Positions 1 to 8,706 of a stretch of 59,551 nt of DNA are shown here, in pieces. The DNA comes from Kribbella albertanoniae (GTDB lineage: Bacteria; Actinomycetota; Actinomycetes; Propionibacteriales; Kribbellaceae). Position numbers and translations under genes: made by a program. The notes under the pieces are model-generated. The model was given only the letters and a program-made list of their open reading frames with translations. It had not been told where the DNA came from and made no database searches. Position 1 is the stretch's first letter, and every line of letters begins with the position of its first letter. The stretch is taken from assembly GCF_004348455.1 (NCBI RefSeq), contig NZ_SMKA01000022.1, positions 1 through 59,551 of the forward strand. Direction: 5' to 3'.

Positions 1-16
1 CTGTCGGGGGAGGGTG

Positions 17-28
17 GGAACGCGTTCC
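17..28. promoter_or_regulatory. Upstream palindrome before GH3 gene (possible operator)
   Basis: GGAACGCGTTCC is a perfect 12-bp palindrome with a central CG, the layout of LacI-family operators. It lies about 25 bp upstream of a candidate -35 (54-59) for the GH3 gene. It could be an auxiliary operator, but it could also belong to a gene outside the window. Confidence 0.35.
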
Positions 29-53
29 TGCGGTTCTTGCGAGTGCTTCGGTC

Positions 54-96
54 TTGACGGTGGGAGTTGGTGCGTTGATAGTCGAAGCGCTTCGAC
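54..96 (+). promoter_or_regulatory. GH3 promoter with overlapping LacI-type operator
   Basis: A candidate promoter has -35 TTGACG (54-59), a 17-bp spacer and -10 GATAGT (77-82). The perfect 16-bp palindrome GTCGAAGCGCTTCGAC (81-96) overlaps the -10 and the expected transcription start. Its centre AGCGCT is typical of LacI-family operators. A repressor bound here would block initiation. The regulator is not identifiable from this window. Confidence 0.55.
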
Positions 97-116
97 ACTT
101 CGTGGAGGGGACCGCC

Positions 117-3065
117 GTGAGCTATCGCCGTCGAGTTGGGAGCGCCCTGGTGGCGCTGTTGCTTGTTCCTGCGTTTCTGGTGGGGCAACCCGCGCGGGCT
201 GAGGGGGTGCTGCCGTTTCGGGATCCGGAGCTTCCGCTCGCAACCCGGTTGGGGGATCTGACTGGGCGGTTGACGCTGGATGAGAAGGTTTCGCTGCTGC
301 ATCAGTACCAGCCGGCGATTCCGCGGCTGGGGATCGCGTCGTTCAAGACTGGTACCGAGGCACTGCACGGGGTGGCTTGGTTGGGGAAGGCGACGGTGTT
401 TCCGCAGGCTGTGGGGCTTGGCAGTACGTGGGATCCGGGGTTGATCAAGCGGGTCGGTGCGGCTGTCGGCGATGAGGCGCGCGGGTTCAACAAGCTCGAT
501 CCGGCGAAGAACGGGCTGAATCTGTGGGCCCCGGTGGTGAACCAGCTGCGCGATCCCCGGTGGGGGCGCAACGAGGAGGGGTACGCCGAGGATCCGTTGC
601 TGACGAGTGAGATCGCGACGGCGTACGGGCGTGGTCTGCAAGGTGACGACCCGCGGTATCTCAAGACGGCGCCGACCCTGAAGCACTTTGCCGCGTACAA
701 CGTCGAGGCGGATCGGAGCCGGGTGTCGGCGAGTGTGCCGCCCCGGGTGCTGCATGAGTATGAGTACAAGGCGTTCCAGCCGGCGCTGACCGCAAGAGCG
801 GCCACTGGCGTGATGGCGTCCTACAACCTGGTCAACGGGCGCCCGACCCACGTGTCACCCGAGCTGAACGAGACGGTGCGGTCGTGGTCGGCCGATGAGC
901 TGATGATCGTCGGCGACGCCTCGGGTGCTGGGAACATCAGTGGCTCGCAGAAGTATTATCCGACGCCGGTCGAGGCCAACGCCGCGGCGATCAAGGCCGG
1001 TCTCGACAGCTTCACCGAGAACGACGCCAACGGTGGTCCGACGGTCGCTGCGGTGAAGCAGGCGTTGGCTCAAGGGCTGCTCACCGAGGCTGACATCGAC
1101 AATGCGGTCCGACACCTGCTCTCGGTGCGTTTCCGGTTGGGCGAATTCGATCCGGCGGGGCGGAACCCGTACGAGAAGATCGGGCCGGACACCATCGACA
1201 ACCCCGCCCACCGTGCACTGGCCCGCGAGGCTGCGCGCAAGCAGATGGTTCTGCTCGAGAACAAGAATCAGGCCCTGCCGCTCAAGCCCGCCCGCACCAA
1301 GAACGTCGCGGTGATCGGCCAGTTGGCCGACTCCATCTACGAAGACTGGTACTCCGGGACGATGCCGTACCGGATCACCCCGCGGGCCGGTATCGCCGAG
1401 CGACTCGGCGCGGGCAGTACGGTCACGGCGACCGAAGGTGTGGACCGGATCGCACTGCGGTCCGTTGCCAACGGCAAGTATGTGACCGCTCCGGCCGGTG
1501 CTGCTGGTGGCGCCCTGGCCGCCGACGCGGACACCGCTGGATCGGCGCAGGGGCTGGATGTCTTCGACTGGGGTGGCGACACCCTCGCGCTGCGTGCGGC
1601 GGCCAACGGCAAGTACGTCTCGCGGAGCGGCAGCGAGTTGGTGAACAACCAGGACAAGCCGAACGGCTGGTTCGTCCAGCAGCAGTTCCGCCTGGTGAAG
1701 GTGGCCAATGGCAACTATGTTCTGCATTACCGCGGCAACGAGATCAAGGAACCGTGGAACGGCCCTAACCAGTACATCGTGGTCCAGCCCGACGGGAAGC
1801 TCGCCATCGGCGCGGCCACGCCGGACACCGCGGCGCAGTTCACGCGAGAGGTTCTCGTCAGCGGTACGGCGGCCGCCGTGGAAGCCGCGAAGAAAGCGGA
1901 CACCGCGGTCGTCGTGGTCGGCAGCAACCCGTTCGTCAACGGGCGCGAGGACGACGACCGTCAGGACACCGCGTTGGCGGCCGGCCAGCAGGCGATCGTG
2001 AAGGCCGTCACTGCTGCGAACCCCAGAACCGTTGTGGTGCTGGAGAGCAGCTACCCGTTGACCGGAGATTGGTCGGGGGCCAAGGCGGTCTTGTGGACCT
2101 CGCATGCGGGCCAGGAGACCGGCCGAGCGCTCGCCGATGTCTTGTACGGCGACTATGCGCCGTCGGGCCGGCTTCCGCAGACGTGGTACCGCACGGACGA
2201 GGAACTGCCGGATCCGCTCGACTTCGACGTGATCAAGGCAGGCTGGACCTACCAGTACCACCGGCCGCGCGCGCTCTACCCGTTCGGCCACGGCCTGACC
2301 TACGGCAAGTTCCGGTACGACGGTCTCCAAGCCTCACCGGTTGTCGCGGCGAACGGACGACTCAAGGTCAGCGTCGACGTCACCAACACCAGCCGCACGG
2401 CGAGCGAGGAAGTCGTCCAGCTCTACACCGCGCAGCGCACCTCACGAGTGGCCCAGCCGATCAAGACACTGCGCGGGTTCCAGCGACTCACGTTCGCGCC
2501 CGGCCAACGGCGTACCGTCTCCTTCGACGTCAAGGCGAGCGACCTGGCCTTCTGGGACGTGACCCGCAACAAGTGGACGGTCGAGTCGGCCTTGCAGGGC
2601 GTGCAGGTCGGCAGTTCGTCGGCCGACATCAGAGCCCGTACGACGGTTCTGGTCCGCGGCGAGGTCATCCCGCCCAGGGACCTGAGTCGCCGTACCGCGG
2701 CGTCGGACTTCGACGACTACTCGGGTGTCGAGTTCATCGACGCAGCCAAGGTTCGCGGCGATGCGGTCGGCAAGATCGCAGCAGGCGACTGGATTGCCTT
2801 CCACGACGTCCAGCTGAACCGCGGTGCCACCCGCCTGGAAGCCACCGTGTCCCGATCCGCGGCAGGAACTGCCAAGGCAGAGATTCGCCTCGGCAGTCCC
2901 ACAGGTCCCCTCGCAGGCACCCTGACCGTGCCCGCGACCGCAGACCACTACAGCTGGACCACGACAACGGCCCAGCTGGACCGCCGGCTGACCCGCGGTG
3001 TCCGTGACGTCTACCTCGTCTTCACCGACGCCGGCACGAACATCCGCGACCTCACCATCACTTGA
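117..3065 (+). CDS. Secreted GH3 glycosidase with fascin-like insert and CBM6-like C-terminus
   Basis: Predicted exported beta-glycosidase of family 3 (beta-glucosidase or beta-xylosidase type), 982 residues. GTG 117 is chosen because GGAGGGG precedes it by about 6 nt and it begins a signal peptide (RRR, hydrophobic stretch, ARA). The GH3 N-domain carries the likely nucleophile Asp267 in VGDASG. Between the two GH3 domains (about 441-578) is an inserted domain with three repeats of the type ANGKYV/ANGNYV, as in fascin-like beta-trefoils, possibly carbohydrate-binding. A fibronectin-like GH3 C-domain follows (about 752-820), then a CBM6-like beta-sandwich (about 861-981). The gene overlaps the convergent PL11 lyase by 8 bp. 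The substrate is not determinable; plant cell wall sugar is inferred from the context. Confidence 0.85.
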   Translation: MSYRRRVGSALVALLLVPAFLVGQPARAEGVLPFRDPELPLATRLGDLTGRLTLDEKVSLLHQYQPAIPRLGIASFKTGTEALHGVAWLGKATVFPQAVGLGSTWDPGLIKRVGAAVGDEARGFNKLDPAKNGLNLWAPVVNQLRDPRWGRNEEGYAEDPLLTSEIATAYGRGLQGDDPRYLKTAPTLKHFAAYNVEADRSRVSASVPPRVLHEYEYKAFQPALTARAATGVMASYNLVNGRPTHVSPELNETVRSWSADELMIVGDASGAGNISGSQKYYPTPVEANAAAIKAGLDSFTENDANGGPTVAAVKQALAQGLLTEADIDNAVRHLLSVRFRLGEFDPAGRNPYEKIGPDTIDNPAHRALAREAARKQMVLLENKNQALPLKPARTKNVAVIGQLADSIYEDWYSGTMPYRITPRAGIAERLGAGSTVTATEGVDRIALRSVANGKYVTAPAGAAGGALAADADTAGSAQGLDVFDWGGDTLALRAAANGKYVSRSGSELVNNQDKPNGWFVQQQFRLVKVANGNYVLHYRGNEIKEPWNGPNQYIVVQPDGKLAIGAATPDTAAQFTREVLVSGTAAAVEAAKKADTAVVVVGSNPFVNGREDDDRQDTALAAGQQAIVKAVTAANPRTVVVLESSYPLTGDWSGAKAVLWTSHAGQETGRALADVLYGDYAPSGRLPQTWYRTDEELPDPLDFDVIKAGWTYQYHRPRALYPFGHGLTYGKFRYDGLQASPVVAANGRLKVSVDVTNTSRTASEEVVQLYTAQRTSRVAQPIKTLRGFQRLTFAPGQRRTVSFDVKASDLAFWDVTRNKWTVESALQGVQVGSSSADIRARTTVLVRGEVIPPRDLSRRTAASDFDDYSGVEFIDAAKVRGDAVGKIAAGDWIAFHDVQLNRGATRLEATVSRSAAGTAKAEIRLGSPTGPLAGTLTVPATADHYSWTTTTAQLDRRLTRGVRDVYLVFTDAGTNIRDLTIT

Positions 3066-5328
3066 CCAGCGGGACTTTCGACCAGTCGGTGTCGGAGCCT
3101 AGGTAGAAGCTGGTGTACGACGGCTGGTTGTAGGCGGTGTTCTGGCGTGCGACCTCTACGCGGTACTGGGGGTCGTGCATCAGGGTGTAGAGCTTGCGGT
3201 CGGTGACCTCGGTGCTGAGGTAGATGCGGATTGCGCTGCTGTCGGTGGTGCGGACGAGTAGCTCCTCGCGCCAGTCGCCGAGGATGTCCGCCACCAGGGA
3301 CGGATTGCCCTTGGTGTGGTTGTTGGTTTGGGTGCCGTCGGCGGTCAGGAGGGTGCCGCGGCGCCAGTCCTTGATGGTCGGGGTGACGGCGAGGGCGCCG
3401 TCGACGATCTGCGTGGTCATGTCGGCGGCCCAACGGATACTCGCGTTCGTGCCCGGGGACGTCGTACCGAGGGCGTCGCCGTCCGCGGTGCGGAGTCGCA
3501 TGGCCCAGGTCTCGTGGCCGGGCTGCGACGGGTCGATGTCGCCGATCATGCCGCGCCCGGTGTCCTTCCCGGAGTACTCGCCGTAGATGGTCTTGCCGGT
3601 GGCCGCGTCTCGCAGGGCATAGCCGTACGGCGCATAGGTGCCGCCCTCGTGGACCGTGAAGATCTCCTGGCCGGGGCGCTGCGGGTCGATATCCGTTACA
3701 TGCATGGCGTCGCCGTGCCCGAGCCGTGCGATCGAACCAGGGTTCACGCTGCCCGGCGGCATCACGTCCGTCGAGCTGTAGAGCAGGCTGCCGTCGTCGT
3801 CGATGGTGGCTGAGCCGTAGACGATCTCCTGCTTCCCATCGCCGTCGACGTCGGCCGCACTCAGCGAGTGGAATCCCTGTGTAGTAATGGATCCGTACGT
3901 CGGGTCGGTGCCGTCACGCCCATGCGGGCCGTCGTTGAAGGGGTTCGTCATCGGGGTCCAGCCGCTGTCGACGGACCAGCCCTTGGTGATCCGCCGGCCG
4001 TTCCAGCCGTAGGTGGCGAGCGTCGTACGGGTGTAGTAGCCGCGCGCGAAGACTGCGGAGGGACGGGATCCGTCCAGGTAGGCGACGCCGGCCAGGAAGC
4101 GGTCGACCCGGTTGCCAGGTTCGATCCGGGCCATCGCGTAGTCACCCCAGCGGAGGCCGTCGTCGGTTCGTCCGGGTTCGTAGCGGGTTGTCTGGAGTTC
4201 GCGGCCGGTCAGGCCGTCGAAGACGGTCAGGTACTCCGGACCCTTCAGGATGAAGCCCTCGAAGTTGCGGAGCAGATTGCGCGTGCTCCGGCTGGGCGCA
4301 TAGACGTCCATGAAGTAGTCGACGAGCGCCACGGCGTCCGCACGGTTGAGCGGATACTGATACTTCGGCGCGATGCCGAACGCGGCCTCCAACGTCGCAG
4401 GCCACTGCCCGCTCTTCACGTCGGGCTGGTCCTGCCACTGCTGGAACATGCCGACCAGGTGCTCGTGGTACCCGCTCTTGCTGACCCGGTAGTCGTCCTG
4501 ATGGCTATAGCCGGTACGGCGATCCGCCGCCGGCATGGTGATGTAGCGCTCGGACTGGATCTCCCCCGACTTCGCATACCTGGTCGTCTTGGTACCGGGC
4601 GCAGTCTTCAGCATCATCTCCGAGCGACCGTCGCCGTCGAAGTCGTAGACCAGGAACTGCGTGTAGTGCGCGCCGGCCCGGATGTTCACGCCCAGGTCCA
4701 GCCGGTGCAGCAGTTGGCCGTCAGCCTTGTACGTGTCGAGGTAGACGTTGCCGGTGTAGCCGATCTGGGAGACGTCCTTGGCGTTCGACGGGTTCCAGAG
4801 CACGACGTACTCGTACTCCCCATCGCCGTCCACGTCGCCGACGCTCAGGTCGTTGGCGTGGTACGTGTACGCCTCACCTGCCGGCGTGACGCCGTCGGCG
4901 GGCTTGCGGAGCGGCAGTTCGCGGTACCCACCGGACCACGGGGTGACGTAGTCGCTGCGGTCCCGCTCGCGACCGTTCACCAACGAGACAACCCGGTACT
5001 GCGAGGTCGGCGTACCTGCCTTGTCGAGGTAGTTGGTGCTGTCGGTGACTGTGGCCAGCCGCTTGCCGTCGCGGTAGACGGCGAAGTCGGTCCCGGCCAG
5101 GCCGTGGTCGGTCCGGCTCGTCGCCTCCTTGCCGAGCAGTCGCCAGCTCAGGAAGACGCCCTCGCTGGTGGTGGTCGCGACCAGACCGCGATCGAGCTTC
5201 TCGAGGCGGGGACCGGGTTTGGAGGCGATGTCGGCCGAGGAGGGCGGCCGCGCGTACGTCGTACTGGTGGTGGCTGTGGCCGCGAGCAGGGCGGCGAGAA
5301 CAAGAGTGGCAGCTCGTCGGAAGGTCAT
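3058..5328 (-). CDS. Secreted rhamnogalacturonan lyase, family PL11
   Basis: Predicted extracellular lyase that cleaves the rhamnogalacturonan I backbone of pectin by beta-elimination. The protein has 756 residues. The start at 5328 follows GAAGGATCC and opens a signal peptide (MTFRRAATLVLAALLAA, cleavage near TYA-RP). An Ig-like N-domain (LDRGLVA, VYRDGKRLATV) leads into the eight-bladed propeller with the family hallmark DVDGDGEYEYVVLWNPSNAK and later Ca-binding DFDGDGRSE and DVDGDGKQE loops. Length and architecture match YesW/YesX-type enzymes. It is convergent with the GH3 gene and has its own LacI-type operator, so the two may be co-induced by plant polysaccharide, which is an inference. 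Confidence 0.9.
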   Translation of the reverse strand: MTFRRAATLVLAALLAATATTSTTYARPPSSADIASKPGPRLEKLDRGLVATTTSEGVFLSWRLLGKEATSRTDHGLAGTDFAVYRDGKRLATVTDSTNYLDKAGTPTSQYRVVSLVNGRERDRSDYVTPWSGGYRELPLRKPADGVTPAGEAYTYHANDLSVGDVDGDGEYEYVVLWNPSNAKDVSQIGYTGNVYLDTYKADGQLLHRLDLGVNIRAGAHYTQFLVYDFDGDGRSEMMLKTAPGTKTTRYAKSGEIQSERYITMPAADRRTGYSHQDDYRVSKSGYHEHLVGMFQQWQDQPDVKSGQWPATLEAAFGIAPKYQYPLNRADAVALVDYFMDVYAPSRSTRNLLRNFEGFILKGPEYLTVFDGLTGRELQTTRYEPGRTDDGLRWGDYAMARIEPGNRVDRFLAGVAYLDGSRPSAVFARGYYTRTTLATYGWNGRRITKGWSVDSGWTPMTNPFNDGPHGRDGTDPTYGSITTQGFHSLSAADVDGDGKQEIVYGSATIDDDGSLLYSSTDVMPPGSVNPGSIARLGHGDAMHVTDIDPQRPGQEIFTVHEGGTYAPYGYALRDAATGKTIYGEYSGKDTGRGMIGDIDPSQPGHETWAMRLRTADGDALGTTSPGTNASIRWAADMTTQIVDGALAVTPTIKDWRRGTLLTADGTQTNNHTKGNPSLVADILGDWREELLVRTTDSSAIRIYLSTEVTDRKLYTLMHDPQYRVEVARQNTAYNQPSYTSFYLGSDTDWSKVPLVK

Positions 5329-5354
5329 GGCGGATCCTTCGGTGCGAGAGTGGC

Positions 5355-5400
5355 GGCAAGCGTTTTCCAGGAAGCTAGCGTGCTGCCGCCACCCTGTCGA
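5355..5400 (-). promoter_or_regulatory. PL11 promoter with cre/LacI-like operator
   Basis: On the minus strand a -35 TCGACA (5395-5400) and -10 TAGCTT (5372-5377) are separated by 17 bp. TGGAAAACGCTTGCC (5355-5369) lies at the predicted transcription start and resembles the TGNAANCGNTNNCA-type sites bound by LacI/CcpA-family proteins. Confidence 0.5.
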
Positions 5401-5435
5401 CGATCCTGTCCGCAATCGGTCGCGCGGTGCCCGGG

Positions 5436-5696
5436 CTAGGCGGACCAGGACTCCAGCGGGAGTGGGCACTCCGGCTCGGTGGCGGCGTCGGCGAGGTCGT
5501 AGGCGACCATCGGGCACTGGGTGCAGTAGAGCAGGCCGTCACCCGGATCGGTGACGAAGTCATGACCGGAGGTGGTGCCGGTCCGCTTCGGCTCATTGGT
5601 CTCGTTGAACAAGTCAATCCCGAACTGCCGTTGGGGGTTTCCGCTTGCACCATCGCTGGAGTTCAAGCGTTCGTTACAGCGACTCCGCATCTTCAC
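5436..5696 (-). CDS. Small hypothetical protein with CxxC
   Basis: This 86-codon frame is not recognised. The last 45 residues have strong GC3 coding bias and read like a real protein: GHDFVTDPGDG, a CTQC pair and a conserved-looking PECPLPLE tail. The first 40 residues have weaker codon bias, so the true start may be internal and the GTG at 5696 is only the longest option. No signal peptide or membrane segment is seen. The overlapping plus-strand frame (5427-5813) is richer in Gly/Ala low-complexity sequence and was not preferred. Confidence 0.45.
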   Translation of the reverse strand: MKMRSRCNERLNSSDGASGNPQRQFGIDLFNETNEPKRTGTTSGHDFVTDPGDGLLYCTQCPMVAYDLADAATEPECPLPLESWSA

Positions 5697-5828
5697 GCGA
5701 CCGCAATGAAGCTCAGCACTCCTGCGACCGCCGGTACCCAGGCCGAATCACGCATGGGCCCGGGTACCGGATCTGCGATCTCGGGGACGCCGGTAGAAGG
5801 TCTGCCGGCTTGAACGAAGGGATATCTG

Positions 5829-5972
5829 ATGGACTTCGTGTTGTGGCTCATCGCAGCGATCCTGGTGATCTCCGGAATCGTTTCGATCGTCCGGGGCGCC
5901 TTGACCTGGGGAATCGTGCTCATCGTGGTCGGCCTGCTGGTCGGGCCGGGCGGCGTCAGCCTGTTCACCTAG
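5829..5972 (+). CDS. Small GPGG-type membrane protein (47 aa)
   Basis: A short frame preceded by AAGGGA with 6-nt spacing. It encodes 47 residues with two hydrophobic segments (FVLWLIAAILVISGIVSIV and WGIVLIVVGLLV) separated by RGALT, ending in GPGGVSLF. Tiny two-helix proteins with a terminal GPGG motif are common in actinobacteria and have no assigned function. Its stop overlaps the convergent oxidoreductase stop by 8 bp. Confidence 0.7.
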   Translation: MDFVLWLIAAILVISGIVSIVRGALTWGIVLIVVGLLVGPGGVSLFT

Positions 5973-6945
5973 AAGAGCTTGAAGCCGGTACGGCGGATCG
6001 CAGCGCCGGGCCGAGTTCGTCGGTGAAGAAGCCGAAGAACCCGTCCATGTCCGGCCCGGCGTTGATCAGCGCGAGGTGGTCGTAGCCGGCCTCAGCGAAC
6101 TGCCGTGCGACCTCGACGTGCCGGTCCACATCGGGGCCGCAGGCAAATTGTTCGCGCAGGTGGTCTGCGGTCACCAACGTGGTCGCGGCGTCGAAGTTCA
6201 CCGGGTTGGGGAGTTCGGCCTGAACCTTCCAGCCAGTGAGTCCGAAGCGGAACAACCGCCGGGCGGACTCGGCCGCGTCGTCGGCGGAAGGCGCCCAGGC
6301 GAGCGGGACCTCGGCGTACTTGGGCCCGCTGCCACCAGCCTTCTCGTACGCCGTGATCAGCTCGCCCTTGGGCTCGGTCACGAACAGCGCATCGCCAAGC
6401 TCACCGGCGATGCGCGCGGCCGACGGACCACCCGCAGCCACGGCGATCTGCGGCAGAACGTCCGGCAGATCGAACACCCGCGCGTCTTCCAGCTGTAGGT
6501 GCTTGCCGCTGTATGACTGGTAGCCGCCTGCCCAGAGCAGACGAATGATCTCCAGCGCCTCGCGAAGCATCTCGTGCCGAGTCGCAACGGCCGGCCACCC
6601 AGCGCCGACCACATGCTCGTTCAGTCGCTCACCCGCGCCGACGCCGAGCGTGAACCGCCCGCCCGACAGGATCGCTGTGGTGGCAGCCATCTGGGCGACC
6701 ACGGCCGGGTGATACCTGATGAACGGACACGTCACGCCGGTCGCCAGCTCGAGCTGCGTGGTCCGCGCGGCGATCGCGGCCAGCATCGAGAACGCGAACC
6801 CGGAGTGCTCGTGCTCACTCACCCACGGATGGAAGTGGTCGCTGACCTCGACGAAGTCGAAGCCGGCCGCCTCCGCCCGCACGGCTTGCTCGACGATCTC
6901 CAGCGGCCCGTAGGCCTCGGCAATCAGTTTGAATCCCAGTTTCAT
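5965..6945 (-). CDS. LLM-class F420-dependent oxidoreductase
   Basis: Predicted TIM-barrel oxidoreductase of the luciferase-like monooxygenase superfamily, F420 branch, 326 residues. ATG 6945 is chosen because MKLGFKLIAEAYGP is the usual beta-1 strand; upstream codons do not resemble the family. Visible family features are EVSDHFHPWV near residue 37, TGVTCPFIRYHPAVVAQ, LGVGAGERLNEHVVG and the region PQIAVAAGGPSAARIAGELGD. This is the layout of the F420-dependent glucose-6-phosphate dehydrogenase-like (TIGR03557) group. The substrate is unknown. It diverges from the P450 gene with 76 bp between starts. Confidence 0.88.
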   Translation of the reverse strand: MKLGFKLIAEAYGPLEIVEQAVRAEAAGFDFVEVSDHFHPWVSEHEHSGFAFSMLAAIAARTTQLELATGVTCPFIRYHPAVVAQMAATTAILSGGRFTLGVGAGERLNEHVVGAGWPAVATRHEMLREALEIIRLLWAGGYQSYSGKHLQLEDARVFDLPDVLPQIAVAAGGPSAARIAGELGDALFVTEPKGELITAYEKAGGSGPKYAEVPLAWAPSADDAAESARRLFRFGLTGWKVQAELPNPVNFDAATTLVTADHLREQFACGPDVDRHVEVARQFAEAGYDHLALINAGPDMDGFFGFFTDELGPALRSAVPASSSSR

Positions 6946-7021
6946 GACCCCGCCGGTTACCGGCTGCCACAGCGGACAAACCGATCGTTTCAGCGGCCGC
7001 CGGCCGGGAACCGGCGGAGGC

Positions 7022-8323
7022 ATGCCGGATCAGATGCCTTCTGCCTCGTTACTGGATGCGAGTCGCGCGATCGGCGACGTACTCCTGCCTGTGGTGGCAC
7101 GTGGTGCCATCCTGCGACGGCCGCGGCTCATGCACCTTGCCGAGCGGTTGCAGGTGGATGAGCGGGCGTTGCGGGAGGTACGGCGGCTGCGCAAGCGGTA
7201 CGACGGCGGTCCGGTCCCGATCCGGATTGCCGGGCGGACCGTTGCCCTGGTCACCGAACCCGAGGACGTGCACCGTGTGCTGAGCATGACGCCGACACCG
7301 TTCTCGGCGGCAACTACCGAGAAGGTGGGTGCACTCAGGCACTTCCAGCCGCATGCGGTGCTCGCCTCCGATCCGCCGGACCGCTGGCCGCGCCGGAAGC
7401 TCAACGAGGAGGCGCTCCAAACCAGCCAGCCGGTTCATCGGCACGCGGAGCGCATGCAGGCGGTTGTTCACGAAGAGATGGACCGCCTGCAGGAAACCCT
7501 TGGATGGAACGAATTCCGGGAGGTCTGGTCGCAACTCGTCCGGCGGATCGTCCTCGGCGATGCCGCCCGCGACGACACCACGGTGACCGACGAGCTGGAC
7601 AAGCTCCGAGCGGCCGCGAACTGGGCCGAGTTCGCCCCGCGACAGCACGCCGTACGGCGACGCTTCGCTCAAGCCATCAGCCGGTACGTCGATGCCGCCG
7701 AACCCGGAAGTCTGGTCGCGATGCTGCCTCGGAAGGACGGTGACGCCGATCCCGCAGGCCAGGTCCCGCACTGGCTGTTCGCGTACGACGCCGCCGGGAT
7801 CGCGGTCTGGCGTGCCCTGGCCGTGCTGGCGACCCGGCCGGACTTGGTCGAGCGCATCACCACCGAAGCCCGGCACCCGGAGTCGTCGCCGCTACTCGCA
7901 GTCGCGGGAGGCGCCGTACAGGAATCGCTTCGGCTCTGGCCGACCACCCTCGTCGTACTGCGGGAGTCGCGGACCGACACCGAGTGGCGCGGCCACACCC
8001 TGCCTGCGGGGACCGAGTTCGCCATCGTCAGCTCGGTGTTCCACCGTGACGACGAAGCGCTGGAGTTCGCCGACCGCTTCGAACCGGACGTCTGGCTCGA
8101 CGGGCGCGCCGAAGGCGACTGGCCGATCATCCCGTTCAGCGAGGGACCTGCCCGCTGCCCCGGGGAGAACGTCGTACTGCTCACGACCAGCAGCGCGGTC
8201 AGCCACCTGCTCGACCGGAACACGCTCGACCTCGATCCCCAGACCCGCCACCTGCTGGCCGGCCCGATGCCGAAGACGTTCGACCACACCCACCCCCGCC
8301 TGGCTTTCTGGAGGAAGGCATGA
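7022..8323 (+). CDS. Cytochrome P450
   Basis: Predicted heme-thiolate monooxygenase, 433 residues. The heme-binding loop FSEGPARCPG contains the axial Cys379, and the K-helix ExxR is E301-SL-R304. The I-helix region (WLFAYDAAGIAVWRAL) has AYDAAG in place of the usual A/G-GxD/E-T, so the proton-delivery Thr is not obvious and the chemistry may be unusual. GGAGG lies only 1 nt before ATG 7022, so ATG 7034 with 13-nt spacing is an alternative. The stop overlaps the next ATG (ATGA), indicating translational coupling with the VOC gene. The substrate and redox partner are not visible; no ferredoxin gene is nearby. Confidence 0.88.
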   Translation: MPDQMPSASLLDASRAIGDVLLPVVARGAILRRPRLMHLAERLQVDERALREVRRLRKRYDGGPVPIRIAGRTVALVTEPEDVHRVLSMTPTPFSAATTEKVGALRHFQPHAVLASDPPDRWPRRKLNEEALQTSQPVHRHAERMQAVVHEEMDRLQETLGWNEFREVWSQLVRRIVLGDAARDDTTVTDELDKLRAAANWAEFAPRQHAVRRRFAQAISRYVDAAEPGSLVAMLPRKDGDADPAGQVPHWLFAYDAAGIAVWRALAVLATRPDLVERITTEARHPESSPLLAVAGGAVQESLRLWPTTLVVLRESRTDTEWRGHTLPAGTEFAIVSSVFHRDDEALEFADRFEPDVWLDGRAEGDWPIIPFSEGPARCPGENVVLLTTSSAVSHLLDRNTLDLDPQTRHLLAGPMPKTFDHTHPRLAFWRKA

Positions 8324-8706
8324 CTGCACGCCCGGCCGAGATCGGCGACCTCCGGCTCGCGACGGTCTGCGTCAACGCCACCGACCTGAAGCGGGCCGCT
8401 GAGTTCTGGGCGGCCGCCCTCGGCTACACCCACGAGAAGGAGATCGGCGACACCGACCACTTCGCGCGCCTGAACGACCCGGCCCGCACCGGGCCCGAGG
8501 TACTGCTCCAGCAGACCGACGCCATCCCGGACCCGCCCACGCCGGTGCACCTGGACCTCTACACCTCCGAGCGCGATCACCACATCGAGCGGCTGCTGAA
8601 GCTCGGTGCCACCAAGGTCGACGACTGGCCGTACCCCGACGAACACGATTTCATCGTGCTGCGTGACACCGAAGGCAACGAATTCTGCGTCATCATGGTC
8701 GAGTGA
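8320..8706 (+). CDS. VOC-family (glyoxalase/bleomycin-resistance fold) protein
   Basis: A 128-residue protein with two beta-alpha-beta-beta-beta modules: LRLATVCVNATDLKRAAEFW at the N-terminus and VHLDLYTSERD with FIVLRDTEGNEFCVI at the C-terminus. Such proteins bind a metal through His/Glu side chains and act as lyases, dioxygenases or binding proteins. The final GNEFC matches actinobacterial VOC proteins of unknown substrate. It overlaps the P450 stop by 4 bp and the following membrane protein start by 1 bp (TGATG), so it sits in a coupled operon. Confidence 0.82.
   Translation: MTARPAEIGDLRLATVCVNATDLKRAAEFWAAALGYTHEKEIGDTDHFARLNDPARTGPEVLLQQTDAIPDPPTPVHLDLYTSERDHHIERLLKLGATKVDDWPYPDEHDFIVLRDTEGNEFCVIMVE

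Noticed and set aside
5427..5813. Plus-strand 128-codon frame
   Set aside because: Gly/Ala-rich with no domain; the minus-strand frame 5436-5696 shows better codon bias at its conserved-looking end.
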